Below are positions 9,597 through 21,294 of a DNA stretch of 64,000 nucleotides, in pieces. A program made the position numbers and the translations under genes. The notes beneath the pieces are model-generated. The model worked only from the letters and a program-made list of their open reading frames with translations. It ran no database searches and had not been told where the DNA came from. The DNA lies in contig CAYOZN010000020.1 in assembly GCA_964408455.1 (NCBI GenBank), forward strand, positions 1 to 64,000, given 5' to 3'. The stretch is from CAYOZN01 sp964408455 (GTDB lineage Bacteria; Planctomycetota; Phycisphaerae; UBA1845; UTPLA1). The number at the start of each line of letters is the position of its first letter. The stretch's first letter is position 1.

Positions 9597-10376
9597 TTGG
9601 CCACACCTACGGTTGAGACTCAGACATTTGACGACAAGCATCACTTCCTGATGCGAAAGCTGCACTCGCTTTCCGGCATCGTGCCGGTCGGCGTCTTCCT
9701 GATCGAACACCTCATTACCAACTCGATGGCCTCGCAGGGGCTGGGCAAGTTCAACAAATCGGTCCAGTTCATTGCGGATCTGCCGTATTTGCTGCTGCTG
9801 GAGATCTTCGGCATCTTCCTGCCGCTGGCCTTCCATGCTATCTACGGCATCAAGATCGCGATGTCGGCGGAGCCGAACGTCGCGCGCTATCCCTATCTCG
9901 CCAACTGGCGTTATTTTCTAATGCGCGTGACGGGCTATATCACGTTCATCTTCCTGGTCGTTCACCTGGCCAAGTTCCGCTTCGCCCACCTCCTCGGCCT
10001 GTCGGAGCACCACTTTCTCGAGGCGCCCGGCCAGGACTATTTTGCCGCGACGCACAAGGGGCTGATGCACAGCGACATGTGGGGCTGGCACGTGCCGGCC
10101 GGCGTCGTGCTGACGTTCTATTTCATCGGGCTGGCGGCCTCGTGTTTCCACTTTGCCAACGGCATCTGGAGCTTCTGCATCAGCTGGGGCATCACGGTGG
10201 GGCAGCAGGCCCAGAAGCGCGTGGGCTATGTGGCCACGGCGGTGGGCATCACGCTGTTTGCGCTGGGGACGGCGTCGCTGGTGGGATTTGCGAAACACGA
10301 TGCAAACGGAAAGGCGCCACATGCAGTTGTATCGCCAAGCAGCACGGCGCAACAGGTGGTACCGGAAAGCCATTGA
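9597..10376 (+). CDS. sdhC: Succinate dehydrogenase cytochrome b558 subunit
   Basis: Membrane anchor of respiratory complex II (or fumarate reductase), binding heme b and passing electrons to quinone. The 259-residue protein has about five hydrophobic helices. It opens with the family signature RKLHSLSGIVPVGVFLIEHL, including histidines likely to bind heme. Length fits the Bacillus/Bacteroidetes-type single-anchor SdhC rather than the paired SdhC/SdhD. The start is TTG at 9597, chosen because GGAGGT sits nine bases upstream and no better start precedes the conserved region. The flavoprotein gene is 1.2 kb downstream, not adjacent. sdhB is not in the window. Confidence 0.9.
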   Translation: MATPTVETQTFDDKHHFLMRKLHSLSGIVPVGVFLIEHLITNSMASQGLGKFNKSVQFIADLPYLLLLEIFGIFLPLAFHAIYGIKIAMSAEPNVARYPYLANWRYFLMRVTGYITFIFLVVHLAKFRFAHLLGLSEHHFLEAPGQDYFAATHKGLMHSDMWGWHVPAGVVLTFYFIGLAASCFHFANGIWSFCISWGITVGQQAQKRVGYVATAVGITLFALGTASLVGFAKHDANGKAPHAVVSPSSTAQQVVPESH

Positions 10377-10500
10377 TTTCGCTGCCGCGTATCGGTTGCC
10401 CTGGAGTAAGACACGCCGTTTGTCTTTTTCAGCGACATTCGCAGCATTCCTGCCGCCTCATGTGCAATGACATTTAACGTCGCAGCTGAGATACGCCGGT

Positions 10501-10908
10501 GTGATTCCCCCTTTCAACGAATTCGGTAATTTGCCTCCTGGAATCCATCCCGCGACGCTGGATGAGATCGTCGCCCGTTTTGGCGGCGAATCGGAGATTC
10601 GGCGCGTCCAGATGGAATCCGTTCGCTGGATGGTGGATCTCTCCCGGCGGGCCGGCGTAGAACGGATCGTTTTGAACGGCAGCTTTGTGACGGATATAAT
10701 GGAACCGAACGACGTGGATTGCGTACTGCTGCTGCGTTCTGGTCAGCCGCGAGAACGAGCAGCCAGCCGCGAATTGAGAAAAGGGCTGCCATTTCTGGAT
10801 ATCGCGATGGTGCGTTCGCGAGCGTTCGCAGAATACGTTGAATCAATATTCGCGCAGGATCGGGGGGGCGAACGCAAGGGCATGATAGAGGTGGTCGGAT
10901 GGAACTAA
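10501..10908 (+). CDS. Small nucleotidyltransferase-like protein (DUF6932-like)
   Basis: A 135-residue protein with the minimal nucleotidyltransferase signature: Gly60-Ser61 (NGSF) followed by Asp71-x-Asp73 (NDVDCVLLL), the layout used to bind the catalytic metals. The family name DUF6932 is from memory and not certain. Start is GTG at 10501 with no clear ribosome site. The 3' end overlaps the next small gene by ten bases. Such short nucleotidyltransferases with a small coupled partner are often toxin-antitoxin or host-defence modules, so a transferred accessory pair inside the sdh locus is plausible. Activity and target are unknown. Confidence 0.6.
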   Translation: MIPPFNEFGNLPPGIHPATLDEIVARFGGESEIRRVQMESVRWMVDLSRRAGVERIVLNGSFVTDIMEPNDVDCVLLLRSGQPRERAASRELRKGLPFLDIAMVRSRAFAEYVESIFAQDRGGERKGMIEVVGWN

Positions 10909-11099
10909 GTAGCGAAGGCGAGCTGGTCAACACGAAGTCAAAGCTTCAGCGCCTTGAAGCCCTCTATGCCCTGGCTGAGGGGGAAACCGACGGCGACGAA
11001 GAACTTCGGGAAATGGAATTGGAGTCGCTGAAGCGTCTGATCAATCAGCTAAAGGAAGAAATCGCTCGGTACGAAGCGCGTCAAGTAGCGCGGGGCTGA
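10899..11099 (+). CDS. Small coiled-coil partner of the nucleotidyltransferase-like protein
   Basis: A 66-residue, highly charged, helical protein. Residues about 8-62 have a heptad-like pattern ending LKRLINQLKEEIARYEARQ. The ATG at 10899 lies inside the end of the preceding gene (ten-base overlap), with GAGGTGG upstream, so the two are translationally coupled. Pairing with a nucleotidyltransferase-like protein suggests an antitoxin or binding partner. This is inferred from context only; I recognise no DNA-binding fold. Confidence 0.6.
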   Translation: MELSSEGELVNTKSKLQRLEALYALAEGETDGDEELREMELESLKRLINQLKEEIARYEARQVARG

Positions 11100-11621
11100 G
11101 ACGCGGAGATAAGGACACATTCGCGCGACACTTGTCGTTCGGTCACGAGTGCGTCATTCAACTTTATCCCTGGCTTGTCTGATCTGGCCAATGACTGAAG
11201 CGTCAAGCGTCGATCCGATGAGCTTCAGCACGCCTTGATTTGACACAAGCTTCAATCCTGTGCCGAAGGGCGCTCATCCTCGATTCTTCACCAGTCAGGG
11301 AAAGCGAACTTACTTGTCCTGGTGCTGTGAACGGCTCATGCCAAATGAGTGCCTTTTCGGCGTATTCGCCTGAAGCCACTCATGTTCAATCTGAGGGCCG
11401 GATCTGCCCGTGCAGTTCCCGCGAGCGTCGCCTTCCGCCTGACGTCCGAGTCATTCCTCACCCCTGAATTTCTGTTCTCATCTTCCCCGGTTGTGAATTT
11501 TGACCGGCCCGATCGTTACACCACAAAAAAGGTCGAATCTTTGACGATGACTGGGGTGTTATCTAAGATGGCCCGTCCCTGCTGAACGAGCGAAATACGC
11601 ACACGATTGGGGTATCGACGC
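11100..11621. other. Intergenic region before sdhA
   Basis: About 520 bases with no convincing gene. The only clear element is the promoter candidate at 11541-11569. Codon pattern and composition give no hint of a decayed sdhB. Confidence 0.5.
11541..11569 (+). promoter_or_regulatory. Promoter candidate for sdhA
   Basis: TTGACG (11541-11546), exactly 17 bases, then TAAGAT (11564-11569). The expected start is near 11576, about 45 bases before the ATG. This is the best sigma-70-like match seen on the plus strand here, and implies sdhA can be transcribed without sdhC. Confidence 0.55.
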
Positions 11622-13613
11622 ATGGCAAAACAACGAGTCGCAGTCATCGGCGGCGGCCTGGCCGGGCTGGCCGCGGCAATGAAGCTCGCCGAGATGGGCA
11701 TCGAAGTCGATCTCGTCAGCATGGTTCCGGTCAAGCGCTCGCACAGCGTTTGTGCCCAGGGCGGCATCAACAGCGTCAACGCCGTGACGCGCGGTCAGGG
11801 CGACAGCGAGTGGATGCATTTCGACGACACGGTCTATGGCGGCGACTTCCTCAACCACCAGCCGCCGGTCAAGGAGATGTGCGACTGGGGCCTGCGCGTG
11901 ATCGATCTGCTCGATCGCCTCGGCGTGCCGTTCAATCGCACGCAGGAAGGCACCATCGACCGGCGCCGCTTCGGCGGCACGCTTTACAAGCGCACCGCCT
12001 TCGCCGGGGCGACGACCGGCCAGCAGTTGCTCTACGCCCTCGACGAGCAGGTGCGCCGCTGGGAAGTCGCCGGGCTCATCCGCAAATTCGAATTCTGGGA
12101 ATTTCTCGGCACCGTGCTGGACGAGAAGGGCGTGTGCCGCGGCTGCGTCATTCAGGACATGTTCTCGATGGAGATTCGCGCCCTGAAGGCCGACGCGGTG
12201 GTGATGGGCACCGGCGGCTGCGGTCTGATCTTCGGCCGCAGCACCATGTCGATGATCTGCACCGGCGGCGCCAACGCCCGCGTGTACCAGGAGGGCGCCA
12301 GATACGCCAACGGCGAATTCATCCAGGTCCATCCCACCGCCATTCCCGGCCAGGACAAGCTCCGCCTGATGAGCGAGAGTGCCCGTGGCGAAGGCGGTCG
12401 CGTGTGGGTGCCGAAGACGCCTCAGGATCCGCGCGATCCGCTCAGCATTCCCGAGCGCGAGCGGTTTTATTTCCTCGAGGAGCGCTATCCGACTTACGGT
12501 AATCTCGTGCCGCGCGACATCGCCACGCGCGAAATCTTCGACGTGTGCGTCAACATGGGCCTGTCGGTCGAGACCGACCGCATGTGCGTCTACCTCGATC
12601 TGACGCACCTGCCCGCCGAGACGCACCACAAGCTCGAGGGCATCCTCGCCATCTACGAAAAGTTCCAGGGCGTCGACCCGCGCGTGGTGCCCATGAAGAT
12701 CTTTCCCGCCGTACACTATTCGATGGGCGGCATCTGGATCGACTACGCGAAGAACGCCGAGACCGGTGGTCTGGTCCTCGGCTCTCCGAAGAACCAGATG
12801 ACGAACATCCAGGGGCTGTATGCCATCGGCGAGGCCGATTACCAGTTCCACGGCGCAAATCGTCTGGGCGCCAATTCGCTCCTGTCGTGCATCTTCTCCG
12901 GGCTGATCGTGGCCCCCGGCATCGAAACGTACCTCAAATCGTTCAAGGGCACGGCGGCCGATCTGCCGCAGTCGCTTTACGACGGCGCCGTTCGCAAACA
13001 CAAGGACCACATGGATCGACTTGTGGCCCGCACCGGCAGCGAAAATGCGTATCTGCTGCACGACGAACTGGGCCGCACGATGACCGCAAACTGCACCGTC
13101 GTGCGCTACAACGACAAGATCCGCCAGACGCTCGACAAGGTCGCGGAGCTTCACGATCGCTATCGGCAGTGCCCGCTGGCTGACACCGGAAACTGGACCA
13201 ACCAGAACCTTTCCTTCGTGCGGGCCCTGGGCGACATGCTGGTCCTCGCCCGGGTGATCGCCGAAGGAGCCTTGCGGCGCGACGAATGCCGCGGCGCCCA
13301 CTACAAACCCGACTTCGAGATTGCCGGCCTCGATCCCGACAGCGGCGAAGACATGACGACGCAGGCGCGGCGCTGGTGCCAGGCCTACCAGCAGCGGAAC
13401 GATCGCTGGCTCAAGACCACCATCGCCGAACATACACCCGACGGCCCGCGCTTCAGCGAAGAGGCGGTCGATACCAGCCTGATCCCGCCGCGACCGCGAA
13501 CCTACGGCCTGAAGGGGGCGGACGAGATCATGCGGGTGTGGAACGCGGAGTTCAGCGGAAAGCCGACCGCTGCCGCATCGACGTCGAAGGCGGCGACGGC
13601 CGCGGGCGTGTAA
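11622..13613 (+). CDS. sdhA: Succinate dehydrogenase / fumarate reductase flavoprotein subunit
   Basis: Catalytic flavoprotein of complex II, oxidising succinate to fumarate (or the reverse). Rossmann motif GGGLAGLAAA is at the N-terminus. RSHSVCAQGG contains His41, the expected covalent FAD attachment residue. Catalytic-region motifs HPTAIPGQDK and SESARGEGG are present, as is GANSLLSCIFSG. ATG 11622 (MAKQRVAV) is preferred over the in-frame TTG at 11607 because GGGG lies about nine bases upstream. That gives 663 residues, normal for the Bacillus/epsilonproteobacterial-type subunit. No iron-sulfur subunit follows; the next gene is an unrelated membrane protein. Confidence 0.93.
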   Translation: MAKQRVAVIGGGLAGLAAAMKLAEMGIEVDLVSMVPVKRSHSVCAQGGINSVNAVTRGQGDSEWMHFDDTVYGGDFLNHQPPVKEMCDWGLRVIDLLDRLGVPFNRTQEGTIDRRRFGGTLYKRTAFAGATTGQQLLYALDEQVRRWEVAGLIRKFEFWEFLGTVLDEKGVCRGCVIQDMFSMEIRALKADAVVMGTGGCGLIFGRSTMSMICTGGANARVYQEGARYANGEFIQVHPTAIPGQDKLRLMSESARGEGGRVWVPKTPQDPRDPLSIPERERFYFLEERYPTYGNLVPRDIATREIFDVCVNMGLSVETDRMCVYLDLTHLPAETHHKLEGILAIYEKFQGVDPRVVPMKIFPAVHYSMGGIWIDYAKNAETGGLVLGSPKNQMTNIQGLYAIGEADYQFHGANRLGANSLLSCIFSGLIVAPGIETYLKSFKGTAADLPQSLYDGAVRKHKDHMDRLVARTGSENAYLLHDELGRTMTANCTVVRYNDKIRQTLDKVAELHDRYRQCPLADTGNWTNQNLSFVRALGDMLVLARVIAEGALRRDECRGAHYKPDFEIAGLDPDSGEDMTTQARRWCQAYQQRNDRWLKTTIAEHTPDGPRFSEEAVDTSLIPPRPRTYGLKGADEIMRVWNAEFSGKPTAAASTSKAATAAGV

Positions 13614-13666
13614 TCCCATTGAGTGCGTCAGTGGCACACGGCACGCGGAACGGTCGCTGGTGTTCG

Positions 13667-13766
13667 CACTGCTGACACAGCAGTGGCACCCAGGATGGTC
13701 CTGGTGTTCGCACTGCTGACACGGCAGTGGCTTTCGGGCAATCCTTCACCGGTTGAAACCGGTGTC
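13667..13766. repeat. Two palindromic hairpins and a GGCACCGG-type palindrome after sdhA
   Basis: CACTGCTG-ACA-CAGCAGTG (13667-13685) is a perfect hairpin. It recurs at 13711-13729 with one change (CGGCAGTG). The flank TGGTGTTCG is shared by both copies. A third palindrome, CACCGGTT-GA-AACCGGTG, follows at about 13749-13766. They may terminate sdhA or be REP-like elements. Confidence 0.7.
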
Positions 13767-13800
13767 ACAAACCATACCCCGTCTGGGCAAGGGGCAAATC

Positions 13801-14151
13801 ATGAACTGCGCGAATTGCGGCGCGGCGATCACTCCGGGTGCGGCAAACTGCGGTCAATGCGGGGCGGCGGTGCAATTGCCGCCCATCATGCCCTACGCGG
13901 TTCAGCCGGCCCACGTGCCCAACTATCTCGTCTGGTCGATTCTCTGCACGGTGCTGTGCTGCCTTCCGGGCGGAATCGTCGCCATCATCCACGCGGCGCA
14001 GGTGAATGGGCACCTTCAGTCGGGCAACTATGCAGCGGCCCAGGCCGCATCCGCCAAGGCCAGAAAGTGGTGCTGGGTGTCGTTCATCGTGGGCCTGGTG
14101 TTCACCGTGCTATACATTTTCATGGTTTTCGCAGGAATCATTGAGCCATAG
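13801..14151 (+). CDS. Zinc-ribbon CD225/dispanin-like membrane protein
   Basis: A 116-residue protein. Two CxxC pairs near the N-terminus (MNCANCGA and NCGQCG) form a zinc ribbon. A short linker leads to two membrane segments with the CD225/dispanin pattern (YLVWSILCTVLCCLPGGIVA, then a small loop and WCWVSFIVGLVF). The frame opens at 13753, but ATG 13801 has AAGGGG upstream and starts exactly at the zinc ribbon. Role unknown; bacterial members are membrane proteins without a settled function. The stop codon TAG shares its last base with the GTG of the next gene. Confidence 0.8.
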   Translation: MNCANCGAAITPGAANCGQCGAAVQLPPIMPYAVQPAHVPNYLVWSILCTVLCCLPGGIVAIIHAAQVNGHLQSGNYAAAQAASAKARKWCWVSFIVGLVFTVLYIFMVFAGIIEP

Positions 14152-14642
14152 TGGCCAGCCGAGGTCCTTCTGGCGCCGGCCTTGCACACCCCGCTCCCGC
14201 CATTCGCGCGATCAAGCGGCCAACGCCGGCGCGACTGGCTGGCCGGGCGATTGTCATTGCGATGTTATTGACGGCGGCGGCGCTGACGGTCTATCACTTC
14301 GATCCGGCCGCCAGCAGCGTATATCCGCCGTGTTTCTTTCGATGGATGACCGGCTGGCATTGTCCCGGCTGCGGGATGGCCCGAGCCCTGCACGCGGCCG
14401 CGCGCGGCGACTTGCGCGCCGCGGCGAGTCTGAATCCGCTTGGGATTGTCCTGGCGCCGATTGCGGCGGGCGCACTATTGATCTCCATGCTGGCTCGGGG
14501 CACGCGCCTTTCCAACCGATTGGACGAATTCTCACGTGGATTACCTGCAAAGGCGATCTGGTTCATCGCCGCACTCATCGCCGGTTTTGGCGTTCTTCGA
14601 AACCTGCCTTACTATCCCTTCACGCTGCTGGCGCCGGGCTGA
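14151..14642 (+). CDS. DUF2752 membrane protein
   Basis: A 163-residue protein with the DUF2752 signature: a helix, then YPPCFFRWMTGWHCPGCGM (conserved Cys-x2-Cys-Gly), a second helical region rich in NPLG, and a C-terminal membrane segment. Its GTG start overlaps the TAG stop of the CD225-like gene by one base, so the two are probably translated together. DUF2752 genes often sit near CD225-like or zinc-ribbon membrane genes; the molecular role is unknown. Confidence 0.75.
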   Translation: MASRGPSGAGLAHPAPAIRAIKRPTPARLAGRAIVIAMLLTAAALTVYHFDPAASSVYPPCFFRWMTGWHCPGCGMARALHAAARGDLRAAASLNPLGIVLAPIAAGALLISMLARGTRLSNRLDEFSRGLPAKAIWFIAALIAGFGVLRNLPYYPFTLLAPG

Positions 14643-14747
14643 TCGCGGCTGGCGAAACCGTGCGCCGACTGCGACACTGAAAGACGAAGACCACATACGG
14701 GCGGATCGACGACGCGCCTGTATCGGGATTGGGAGCGCGAGTCCGTC

Positions 14748-16607
14748 ATGAATGAACCGCAAGTCTCAGCCGTGATTGCGTCGGCCCTGCCGGCTGGCGG
14801 GCCACCCACGCGCGATCAGATCGAAGTCAAATACAAGTGGGAACTTACCGACATCTTTCCGGACGACACCGCGTTTGAAGCGGCGTTCGCGCGCGCCGAA
14901 CGGATGATCGCCGACTTTCCTTCGCTTCGCGGAACGCTGGGGCAGGGCGGCCCGGCCCTCCTGACGGCCCTGCAACGGCGAGACGAATTATGGGAATGCC
15001 TCGATCGCGTCGCGGTCTATGCCGGTCTGCGATATCACGAAGACATGAGCCTGTCGGCTTCGCAGGGCCGCCACGATCGCGTGCAGACGCTGTCCACGCG
15101 GGCCAGCGAAGCGGCAAGCTGGTTCATGCCCGAGCTGCTGGCACTCTCGTTGGAGTCGCTGGATGGCTGGATGGCCGACAACAAAGCACTGGCAATCTAT
15201 CGCCACATGTTCGACGACGCCTTCCGCGAGAAGGAGCACGTGCTGAGCCCGCGCGAGGAGGAGCTGCTGGCCATGGCCGGCGAAGTGGCGGCCGCGCCCG
15301 GCAACATCTACAGCCGCTTCACCAACACCGATCTCGACTTTCCGATCATCCGCGACGAAGACAATCGCGAGCTCCAACTGAGCCAGGCGGCCTTCTCGCG
15401 CCTGATCTACTCGCCCGATCGCCGGGTGCGGCGCGACGCGTTCATGGGCCTGCACCGCACCTACGACGCCAAGAAGGGCACCCTCGCCGCCATGCTCAGC
15501 GGGCACATCAAGCAGCACATCTTCGGCGCGCGGGCGCGAAGATATCCCAGTTGTCTTCAGGCGGCGCTGTCGGGGCCGAACATCCCCGTTGGGGTGTATC
15601 GCAACCTGATCGAGACCGTGGGCCGCAACGTCGAGCGGCTGCATGCCTACGTCGCCGTGCGCAAGCGGCTGATGAGGCTGGACGATATCCACGGCTACGA
15701 CCTGTACGTGCCGATGATCGATCGGCCGGCGGAGAAGATCCACTACGACGATGCGGCGGCGACAATCGTGGAGGCCCTTCGGCCGATGGGCGAAGAGTAC
15801 GTCGCGACGCTGCGCACCGCCTTCGCGAAGCGCTGGATTGACGTCTACGAGACGAAGAACAAGCGCAGCGGGGCCTACTGCTGGGGCACTTATTCAACGC
15901 ACCCCTATCTGCTGCTCAACTATGGCGGCACGGCGAACGATCGCTCGACGATCGCCCACGAGCTGGGACATGCCATGCACTCATGGTATACGACGCGAAC
16001 GCAGCCAATCATCTATGGCGATTATGCCACGTTCTGTGCCGAAGTCGCCTCCACCGTCAACGAGGTCATTCTTGCCAACCATCTTCTCGAAAACGCCGCC
16101 GGCGTGGACGAGCGTCTGCTGATTCTCCAGCAGGAAATCGAGGAAATCCGCACGACCGTGTTCCGGCAGACGATGTTTGCCGAGTTTGAGCTGGCCATCC
16201 ACGAGATGGCCGAGCGCGGCGAGCCACTCACCAGCGACGTGCTGTGCGAGTGCTATGAAACGCTCGTGCGCAAGTACTACGGGCCGCTATTGGTCATCGA
16301 GCCCGAGGCCCGGGCGGAATGCCTGCGCATCCCCCACTTCTATCGCAACTTCTACGTCTTTACCTATGCGACCAGCCACTGCGCCGCGATCAACATCGGG
16401 CGACGGATCATCGCGGGCGAGCCGGGCGCGGTCGACGGCATGATGCGATTCCTCTCGGCCGGCAGCAGCCTGTATCCGCTGGATGTTTTGCGGCTGGCGG
16501 GGGTGGACATGAGCACGCCGCAGGCCATCGAGGATGCGATGGTGCACTTCTCGTCGCTGATCGAGCAGTTTGAGCGCCAGTTCAACGATCGCAGCCCGAC
16601 AAAGTAG
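14748..16607 (+). CDS. pepF: Oligoendopeptidase F (M3 family)
   Basis: Cytoplasmic zinc endopeptidase that cleaves oligopeptides. The HELGH zinc motif is at residues 404-408, and the third ligand Glu432 is in FCAEVAST, the usual M3 spacing. Length (619 residues) and the N-terminal YKWELTDIFPDD segment match the PepF/M3B group. No signal peptide. Start ATG 14748. It converges with the TPR-protein gene, leaving 24 bases between stops. Confidence 0.93.
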   Translation: MNEPQVSAVIASALPAGGPPTRDQIEVKYKWELTDIFPDDTAFEAAFARAERMIADFPSLRGTLGQGGPALLTALQRRDELWECLDRVAVYAGLRYHEDMSLSASQGRHDRVQTLSTRASEAASWFMPELLALSLESLDGWMADNKALAIYRHMFDDAFREKEHVLSPREEELLAMAGEVAAAPGNIYSRFTNTDLDFPIIRDEDNRELQLSQAAFSRLIYSPDRRVRRDAFMGLHRTYDAKKGTLAAMLSGHIKQHIFGARARRYPSCLQAALSGPNIPVGVYRNLIETVGRNVERLHAYVAVRKRLMRLDDIHGYDLYVPMIDRPAEKIHYDDAAATIVEALRPMGEEYVATLRTAFAKRWIDVYETKNKRSGAYCWGTYSTHPYLLLNYGGTANDRSTIAHELGHAMHSWYTTRTQPIIYGDYATFCAEVASTVNEVILANHLLENAAGVDERLLILQQEIEEIRTTVFRQTMFAEFELAIHEMAERGEPLTSDVLCECYETLVRKYYGPLLVIEPEARAECLRIPHFYRNFYVFTYATSHCAAINIGRRIIAGEPGAVDGMMRFLSAGSSLYPLDVLRLAGVDMSTPQAIEDAMVHFSSLIEQFERQFNDRSPTK

Positions 16608-16631
16608 TGCCGCGGCGCCGACCCTCTGCCG

Positions 16632-18257
16632 CTACAGATCGTAAGAAGACAGGCCGTCGTAGTTCGCCTGATAGGCGCCGTTGTCGGGCTCGAGTCGAAT
16701 GGCTTCCTTGAAGTCGCGGACCGCCTTGGTAAACAGGTTCCGGTTGCGATAGTCCACGCCCCGGGCGTTATAGGCTTCGGCGAGGTGGCCCTTGATAATG
16801 GTGTTGCCGGCGTCGAGCTTCCAGGCCTTGGTGAAGGTGGCAATGGCGTCGGTGTAGCGGTTCTGCGATCGCTGCTTCTGTCCGAGCTGGCGATAGCCCT
16901 CGACCAGGGCCGAGCGGTAGCCGGCGTCGTTCTCATACAGCGCATGTGCCATCTGGTAGGCACCGACGGCCTGCTCGAGCTTGCCGTCGGCGGCGAACTG
17001 ATCGCCAATGGTCTTTCGGGTATCGGCGAGGCGGCGTTTGTAGGCCTTGTTATCGGGGTCTACATCGTAGGCCGCCTGAAAGGCGATGACTTCCTCGTCC
17101 ACATCCTCGCCGGCGGCCTCGTGGCGCCGCTCCAGGCGCAGGCCGGCGTCGAAGGCGGCGATGCCGATGCGGCGGCGCAGCGATTCGCTGCCATCGCGGC
17201 CCGTCAGCCGCGCCGCTTCACGGAAATCGAGCACCGACTTGCCGAGCTGCCCGAGCCGCCGCCGTTCCAAGCCGCGCGCCAGATAACCCTCGGCCAGGGA
17301 CTCGCGAATACCCGGATCGGCGGCATCGAGCGCCCGCGCGCTCTCAAAGGCGGCCAGCGCACGGGTGACGTCGCCGCGCTCGAGGAACTCGCGGCCCTTC
17401 GCGGCCTCGATCTGCGCCCGGTCAGTGTTGAAGATGGCCTCGCCCTCGGAAAGAGCCTCGGCGCGGTCGAACGACGCAATGGCGTCGTCGAACTTACCCA
17501 GCATGCGCTGTGCCCGGCCGAGTACCCCGAGCAGATCGGCGCGGCGGGGCGCCAGCTTCACCAGCCGCTCGAAGCGCCCTTCGACGCGTGCGACAAGTGC
17601 CCGATCACCGGCATCCAGCGCGGTGAGCACGCGGGAAATGCCCTCGTTCGACTCGCCAATCGCCAGCAGCCCTTCGCCGAGCAGCAGTTGTGCCTCGGCG
17701 TCGTCACCGCGACGCTCGGTGTACTTGAGCAGCAGTTGCACGCCCTTGCTGCGCGTCTCGGCGTTGGCGATCAGGCGGCGGGCGCTCTCCACGATCGTGG
17801 CATCGTCGCCCTGGAGGATGCGGGCATTCTCCGCATCGAGATCGGAGCCGCGCCCCGGCGCGAGAAAGTCGGCCCTGCGAAAGAGCTTTTCGGCCCCGGT
17901 GAAGTCGTCGTTCGCGAGGGCAATGAGGCCCAGCCCCTGCACGGCGGCGGCGTTGCGCGGATTGGCATCGACCAGTTCGTCGAGCAGGACCGCGGCGGCA
18001 TCCAGATCGTTGGCCTCGATCAGATCGAACGCCGTTTCGACCTTGTCGGTTTCGGCCTTGCTCAGCGGCGGAGCGACGGGGCTGGCGGGACGGGCATACA
18101 GCCCTGCCAATTGGCTGAACGCATTGGCGGCGCCGCCGTCCAGCGACAGCACGGCGGCCGGGCCGAATGTCGAACCGGCGCCTGCCGATGAGCCCGCGGG
18201 CGCAAACGACGGTAACACGGCGTTGAGGGCGGCCAGGCTGGTGGCACCGATTTCCAT
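16632..18257 (-). CDS. Tetratricopeptide-repeat protein
   Basis: About 541 residues, almost entirely TPR-like helical repeats from residue 60 onward (for example AAVQGLGLIALANDDFTGAE and the C-terminal pair ending LEPDNGAYQANYDG). A protein-interaction scaffold of unknown partner. The frame is open to 18350, but ATG 18257 (MEIGATSLAALN) has CAGGG just upstream and gives a plain start. The extra upstream residues look non-coding. There is no signal peptide; the N-terminus is Ala/Ser/Gly-rich. Same strand as lon but separated by about 180 bases. Confidence 0.75.
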   Translation of the reverse strand: MEIGATSLAALNAVLPSFAPAGSSAGAGSTFGPAAVLSLDGGAANAFSQLAGLYARPASPVAPPLSKAETDKVETAFDLIEANDLDAAAVLLDELVDANPRNAAAVQGLGLIALANDDFTGAEKLFRRADFLAPGRGSDLDAENARILQGDDATIVESARRLIANAETRSKGVQLLLKYTERRGDDAEAQLLLGEGLLAIGESNEGISRVLTALDAGDRALVARVEGRFERLVKLAPRRADLLGVLGRAQRMLGKFDDAIASFDRAEALSEGEAIFNTDRAQIEAAKGREFLERGDVTRALAAFESARALDAADPGIRESLAEGYLARGLERRRLGQLGKSVLDFREAARLTGRDGSESLRRRIGIAAFDAGLRLERRHEAAGEDVDEEVIAFQAAYDVDPDNKAYKRRLADTRKTIGDQFAADGKLEQAVGAYQMAHALYENDAGYRSALVEGYRQLGQKQRSQNRYTDAIATFTKAWKLDAGNTIIKGHLAEAYNARGVDYRNRNLFTKAVRDFKEAIRLEPDNGAYQANYDGLSSYDL

Positions 18258-18440
18258 CCCTGAATACCTACAATTGGCAGGCGTGCCGGCCGAGGGCCCA
18301 TAACGATTCGGCCGCCAGTGCTGCCGCACCGGCGTGGTATCGGTCCGCAAGGAGGTTGAGTTGAAGTTGGTACGGCTGCGGCGCCGTTTGCGGACGCAGC
18401 GTTGCAGTGTGGGATGATGGAGCGGCTGCGGGCGATCGCG

Positions 18441-21074
<2,634 letters not shown>

Positions 21075-21294
21075 GGCAACATCCGCCTTTCAATGCGCCT
21101 GCGGACCGCGCGATCGCACGCCTGAATGCTAAGCCCGGCGCCGGTGCCCTGCCGCCGCTTTCTGCACGGGCAGGAAAGTACCGGCGGGCAGTTCGGCGGG
21201 GGCGAGTGTATTTTCGGCGCCGTGCGTGGTCAATCGTGCAGCACGAAATGCGCGCCGGGTACCAGCCTTGCAGGCAGACACGGCAAAACCCGCG

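Noticed and set aside
11559..13637. A 692-residue antisense frame over sdhA
   Set aside because: The sense frame is SdhA with the covalent FAD histidine; the antisense translation is low-complexity His/Arg/Gly-rich.
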